The position numbers and the translations under genes are program-made. 64,000 nt of DNA from positions 124,001 through 188,000 of the forward strand of contig NZ_FRDA01000010.1 of the NCBI RefSeq assembly GCF_900143095.1, written 5' to 3'. The notes under the pieces are model-generated. The model was not told where the DNA came from and did not search any database. It was given only the letters and a program-made list of their open reading frames with translations. Below, one piece after another: positions 61,118 to 64,000 of this stretch; the first letter of the stretch is position 1, and each line of letters starts with the position of its first letter. The DNA is from Pseudomonas asturiensis. Its GTDB lineage: Bacteria > Pseudomonadota > Gammaproteobacteria > Pseudomonadales > Pseudomonadaceae.

Positions 61118-61498
61118 ATGCTTCGTAGCTTTTTAATGCTGGCCGCTTTCTTCGGATTCACCGGCGTGGCGCTCGGTGCCTTTGCCGCTCATGGCCTGAA
61201 AGGACGCCTGACTGCCGAGTACCTGGCGATTTTCCAGACGGGCGTGCTGTATCAACTGGTGCATGCGCTCGCACTGCTCGGCGTAGCGTTGCTGGCGACT
61301 CAGGTTCCTGGTCGGCTGGTGACCTGGGCCGGTGTTTCGTTCGCCATCGGCATCCTGTTGTTCTCCGGCAGCCTGTACGCGCTGACCCTGACCGGCATCA
61401 GCAAGCTGGGGATCATCACCCCGTTCGGCGGCCTCGCGTTTCTGTTCGGCTGGTCGATCCTGGGTCTGGCAGCCTGGCGGCTGGGTTCTGCGCCCTGA
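61118..61498 (+). CDS. DUF423 membrane protein (YgdD-like)
   Basis: 126-residue inner-membrane protein with four hydrophobic helices, starting MLRSFLMLAAFFGFTGVALG; AAHGLK and IFQTGVLYQLVHALALL are typical of DUF423. GGAG stands six bases before the start. Function unknown. Its 5' region overlaps the divergent mtgA promoter. Confidence 0.9.
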   Translation: MLRSFLMLAAFFGFTGVALGAFAAHGLKGRLTAEYLAIFQTGVLYQLVHALALLGVALLATQVPGRLVTWAGVSFAIGILLFSGSLYALTLTGISKLGIITPFGGLAFLFGWSILGLAAWRLGSAP

Positions 61499-61606
61499 AT
61501 CCAGGGCTGATTACCCTGAAGGCTGAGACGAATGGTGTGGCTTTGATTTGGTCATACCGGCTGATCGGGCTAGAATGCTGGCCCCTAAAATGATGGCTGC
61601 TCTCGC

Positions 61607-61807
61607 ATGCACATTCAGTTGAACGGTGAGTCCTTTGAATTGCCCGACGGCGCAACCGTCGCGGCGCTGCTGACCCGTCTGGAGCTTGCCGGACGTCGCG
61701 TTGCAGTGGAATTGAATCTGGATATCGTGCCGCGCAGCCAGCACGAGACCACCGCCCTGTCCGAAGGTGATCAGGTCGAAGTGGTTCACGCCATCGGCGG
61801 CGGCTAG
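61607..61807 (+). CDS. thiS: Sulfur carrier protein ThiS
   Basis: Ubiquitin-fold carrier whose C-terminal Gly-Gly thiocarboxylate donates sulfur to the thiazole ring of thiamine. The 66 residues end VEVVHAIGGG. Paired with thiG, 54 bases downstream. No TPP riboswitch was seen upstream. Confidence 0.94.
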   Translation: MHIQLNGESFELPDGATVAALLTRLELAGRRVAVELNLDIVPRSQHETTALSEGDQVEVVHAIGGG

Positions 61808-61861
61808 TTCGCAGCCCCGAACGGCGACGCCCCCTAATCTGCAAGTTGAAGAGGATTCCCG

Positions 61862-62656
61862 ATGAGCAATGTTCGCAGCGACAAGCCCTTCGTTCTGGCC
61901 GGTCGGACCTTTGAGTCGCGCCTGCTGGTAGGCACCGGCAAATACGTGGACATGGAGCAGACCCGACTGGCCATCGAAGCCTCGGGTGCCGAGATTGTCA
62001 CCGTTGCGGTGCGTCGTACGAACCTGGGCCAGAACCCGGGTGAGCCAAACCTGCTGGACGTGCTGCCGCCGGATCGCTACACCATCCTGCCGAACACGGC
62101 GGGTTGCTTTGATGCGATCGAGGCGGTGCGTACCTGCCGTCTGTCCCGCGAGCTGCTCGACGGCCGCAATCTGGTCAAGCTGGAAGTACTGGCTGACCAG
62201 AAAACCCTGTTCCCCAACGTGATCGAAACCCTCAAGGCCGCCGAAGTGCTGGTCAAGGACGGTTTCGACGTGATGGTTTACACCAGCGATGACCCGATCA
62301 TCGCTCGCCAGCTCGCCGAGATTGGCTGCATCGCGATCATGCCGCTGGCCGGCCTGATCGGCAGCGGTCTGGGGATCTGCAATCCGTATAACCTGCAGAT
62401 CATCCTGGAAGAAACCAAAGTGCCGGTGCTGGTCGATGCCGGTGTCGGCACAGCGTCCGATGCCACCATCGCGATGGAGCTGGGCTGTGAGGCCGTATTG
62501 ATGAACTCCGCCATCGCCCACGCCCAGCAGCCGATCTTGATGGCCGAAGCCATGAAGCACGCTGTAATTGCCGGTCGTCTGGCGTACCTCGCCGGACGCA
62601 TGCCACGAAAACTCTATGCCAGCGCATCTTCGCCGCTGGATGGCCTGATCAAGTAA
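61862..62656 (+). CDS. thiG: Thiazole synthase
   Basis: TIM-barrel enzyme forming the thiazole phosphate from DXP, dehydroglycine and ThiS-thiocarboxylate. The 264 residues include SRLLVGTGKY, the Schiff-base Lys in LVKLEVLADQ, and GLGICNPYNLQII and VDAGVGTASDA for phosphate binding. GAAGAGGA precedes the ATG. Confidence 0.96.
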   Translation: MSNVRSDKPFVLAGRTFESRLLVGTGKYVDMEQTRLAIEASGAEIVTVAVRRTNLGQNPGEPNLLDVLPPDRYTILPNTAGCFDAIEAVRTCRLSRELLDGRNLVKLEVLADQKTLFPNVIETLKAAEVLVKDGFDVMVYTSDDPIIARQLAEIGCIAIMPLAGLIGSGLGICNPYNLQIILEETKVPVLVDAGVGTASDATIAMELGCEAVLMNSAIAHAQQPILMAEAMKHAVIAGRLAYLAGRMPRKLYASASSPLDGLIK

Positions 62657-62666
62657 GAGCCCGTTG

Positions 62667-63401
62667 ATGACTGATTCGCACGTTCCGCACCCAGAGTCGC
62701 CTGCTACCGAAGAGGGCGAAGAGCGCCAGCACCGCCGCATCAAGAGTTTCGTGATGCGAGCCGGCCGCATGACAGAAGGCCAGCAGCGCGGCCTGGATCA
62801 AGGTCGCCCGAAGTTCGGCCTGTCGCTGACTGATGCGCCGGTCGATTTCGATCAGGTGTTTGGCCGCGCTGCGCCGCGCACGCTGGAAATCGGTTTCGGC
62901 ATGGGCCATTCGCTGCTGGAAATGGCCGCGGCTGCGCCTGACCAGGATTTCATCGGCGTCGAGGTGCATTACCCCGGTGTCGGTGCGCTGCTCAATGGCG
63001 TGTTGACTCAGGGCCTGACCAACGTGCGGGTGTATGACTGCGACGCCATTGAAGTGCTGAACCGCTGCATCGCGGATAACAGTCTGGATCGTCTGATGCT
63101 GTTTTTCCCGGATCCTTGGCACAAGAGCCGTCACCACAAGCGCCGTATCGTGCAGCCCGAGTTCGCCGCCTTGGTACGCAGCAAGCTGAAGACCGGTGGC
63201 GTGTTCCACATGGCCACCGACTGGGGCCCTTACGCCGAGTACATGCTGGAAGTGATGAGCGTCGCGCCGGGTTTCCGCAATCAGGCCGAAGACAATCAAT
63301 ATGTGCCGCGTCCCGCCGAGCGCCCGATCACCAAGTTCGAACGCCGTGGCGAACGTCTGGGTCATGGGGTCTGGGATTTGAAGTTCGAGAAGGTTGATTA
63401 A
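62667..63401 (+). CDS. trmB: tRNA (guanine-46 N7)-methyltransferase
   Basis: Forms m7G46 in the tRNA variable loop. 244 residues from the ATG at 62667 (the preceding TTG is less likely): EIGFGMGHSLLEMA (SAM motif), GVEVHYPGVGALL, LFFPDPWHKSRHHKRRI (the diagnostic PDPW-K..H-KRR) and TKFERRGERLGHGVWDL near the end. 10 bases after thiG. Confidence 0.96.
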   Translation: MTDSHVPHPESPATEEGEERQHRRIKSFVMRAGRMTEGQQRGLDQGRPKFGLSLTDAPVDFDQVFGRAAPRTLEIGFGMGHSLLEMAAAAPDQDFIGVEVHYPGVGALLNGVLTQGLTNVRVYDCDAIEVLNRCIADNSLDRLMLFFPDPWHKSRHHKRRIVQPEFAALVRSKLKTGGVFHMATDWGPYAEYMLEVMSVAPGFRNQAEDNQYVPRPAERPITKFERRGERLGHGVWDLKFEKVD

Positions 63402-63410
63402 CCATTGATC

Positions 63411-63433
63411 GTGCCCACGCTCTGCGTGGGCAC
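63411..63433. terminator. Hairpin between convergent trmB and DUF3392 genes
   Basis: GTGCCCACGC-TCT-GCGTGGGCAC, perfect 10-bp stem without a T-run; one of the short intergenic palindromes frequent in P. syringae. Probably serves as mRNA 3' end for both genes. Confidence 0.55.
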
Positions 63434-63444
63434 GGTCCTCGCCA

Positions 63445-63768
63445 TCACTTCCTGTCCGCAACCACTCCGATCAGCACCAGTACCACCAACAACACCGGCG
63501 CAAGGCTGTAGTTGTTGAACTGGCTCAGGCCGCGCACGACCCAGGGAGTGGCGTAGATCAGGGCCAGGCCGCTGCCGACGGTGCACAGAAGGGCCATGAT
63601 CGGGATGCGCAAGGCGCCTGCCATGCTGCCCACGCGTTGCTCCAGCCAGCCTTTGACGTCAGAGCCGAACAGCACCAGCAGGCAGCCCACCAGCGCCAGG
63701 GCGATCTCTGAAAGGTTGCTGCGACTCCAGCGTGAAACGGTGGCGAGCAGATCGAGTACGAGATCCAT
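63445..63768 (-). CDS. DUF3392 membrane protein
   Basis: 107 residues with three hydrophobic helices (IALALVGCLLVLFGSDVKGW, PIMALLCTVGSGLALIYATP, LAPVLLVVLVLIGVVADRK). Family DUF3392, found beside trmB in many pseudomonads. Function unknown. Nine bases downstream of hemW. Confidence 0.88.
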   Translation of the reverse strand: MDLVLDLLATVSRWSRSNLSEIALALVGCLLVLFGSDVKGWLEQRVGSMAGALRIPIMALLCTVGSGLALIYATPWVVRGLSQFNNYSLAPVLLVVLVLIGVVADRK

Positions 63769-63777
63769 GCAGGGTCC

Positions 63778-64000
63778 TTAGATCAGAAAGTATTGCAACA
63801 AGTCGTTGAGGAAAAGCTGGCCTTGTGGCGTTGCTACCAGACGTGTCGGATCCGTCTGCAACAGACCGCGTTGCTCCGCCTGCTTGCGAGCGCTGGCCAG
63901 TGAGTCGACGCTTAGACCCGTTCTTTCCCGAAATAATGCAGCGTCCACGCCTTTTGTGAGCCGCAGGGCGTTCATCAGGAATTCGAACGGTAATTCGTCC
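63778..64000 (-). CDS. hemW: Heme chaperone HemW, C-terminal part
   Basis: The frame runs off the right edge, so only the last 73 residues are seen. ELPFEFLMNALRL, followed by a winged-helix-like domain with FRERTGLSVDSLASARKQAE and GLLQTD..RLVATPQGQLFLNDLLQYFL, is the characteristic HemN/HemW C-terminus. The radical-SAM domain lies outside the window. Position after rdgB and before DUF3392/trmB is usual. Confidence 0.88.
   Translation of the reverse strand, partial: DELPFEFLMNALRLTKGVDAALFRERTGLSVDSLASARKQAEQRGLLQTDPTRLVATPQGQLFLNDLLQYFLI

Noticed and set aside
61499..61606. TPP riboswitch upstream of thiS
   Set aside because: No conserved thi-box sequences were found in the 108-base gap.

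Overview
The window is a stretch of Pseudomonas chromosome, most likely from the P. syringae group. The grounds are uniformly high GC, Pseudomonas-type gene order (hslVU, DUF971, phaC1-Z-C2-D facing phaI-F, then ubiE-J-B, hisI-E, tatABC; and rsmD, M16 peptidases, ftsYEX, rpoH, mtgA, thiSG, trmB), a medium-chain PHA locus, separate hisI and hisE genes, and many intergenic REP-type repeats of the kinds I know from P. syringae. The species call rests on memory of gene order, not on a search. No rRNA, tRNA, CRISPR array, prophage or complete insertion sequence was seen.

Left part (1-30500): the 3' half of opgH; two tandem HBM-type chemoreceptors; a long minus-strand run ubiE-ubiJ-ubiB-hisI-hisE-tatA-tatB-tatC-rsmE (ubiquinone, histidine, Tat export, rRNA methylation); the polyhydroxyalkanoate locus with both phasins (phaI, phaF) facing the regulator phaD, the synthases phaC2 and phaC1 and the depolymerase phaZ; then DUF971, the HslUV protease, a SPOR-domain protein, argS and priA, followed on the plus strand by rpmE, a secreted nuclease and a short-form malic enzyme.

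Middle part (30500-48700): a GTPase/DUF2868 pair, folA, a periplasmic phosphorylcholine-phosphatase-like HAD enzyme, ilvD, an isolated unrecognised gene at 37655-38170, rlmI, a PfpI-like protein, an HDOD protein, mutM, a small membrane protein, a ferredoxin, coaD, an aldehyde dehydrogenase divergent from a TetR regulator (resembling laoC/laoR), sseA and a YheT-type hydrolase.

Right part (48700-64000): rsmD, a tandemly duplicated pair of M16 peptidase genes, ftsY-ftsE-ftsX-rpoH, a short rearranged segment behind rpoH, mtgA, a DUF423 protein, thiS-thiG, trmB, a DUF3392 protein and the start-truncated end of hemW.

The two strongest unusual features are both local duplications. (1) The M16 heterodimer genes occur twice, exactly 3185 bp apart. 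In the ftsY-proximal copy BOTH proteins have lost the hydrophobic core of the signal peptide by substitution, without indels, while the rest of each protein is well conserved; this suggests a second copy of the protease moved to the cytoplasm. (2) Behind rpoH there are three successive remnants of the rpoH 3' end plus terminator, each followed by a full or truncated copy of a small immunity-like gene. One full-length copy starts with ATA instead of ATG. Smaller points include a MITE-like element whose edge supplies the last base of the phaC2 stop codon, an intrinsic terminator lying inside the signal-peptide codons of the nuclease gene, and good candidate sigma-32, AlgU and sigma-54 promoters.
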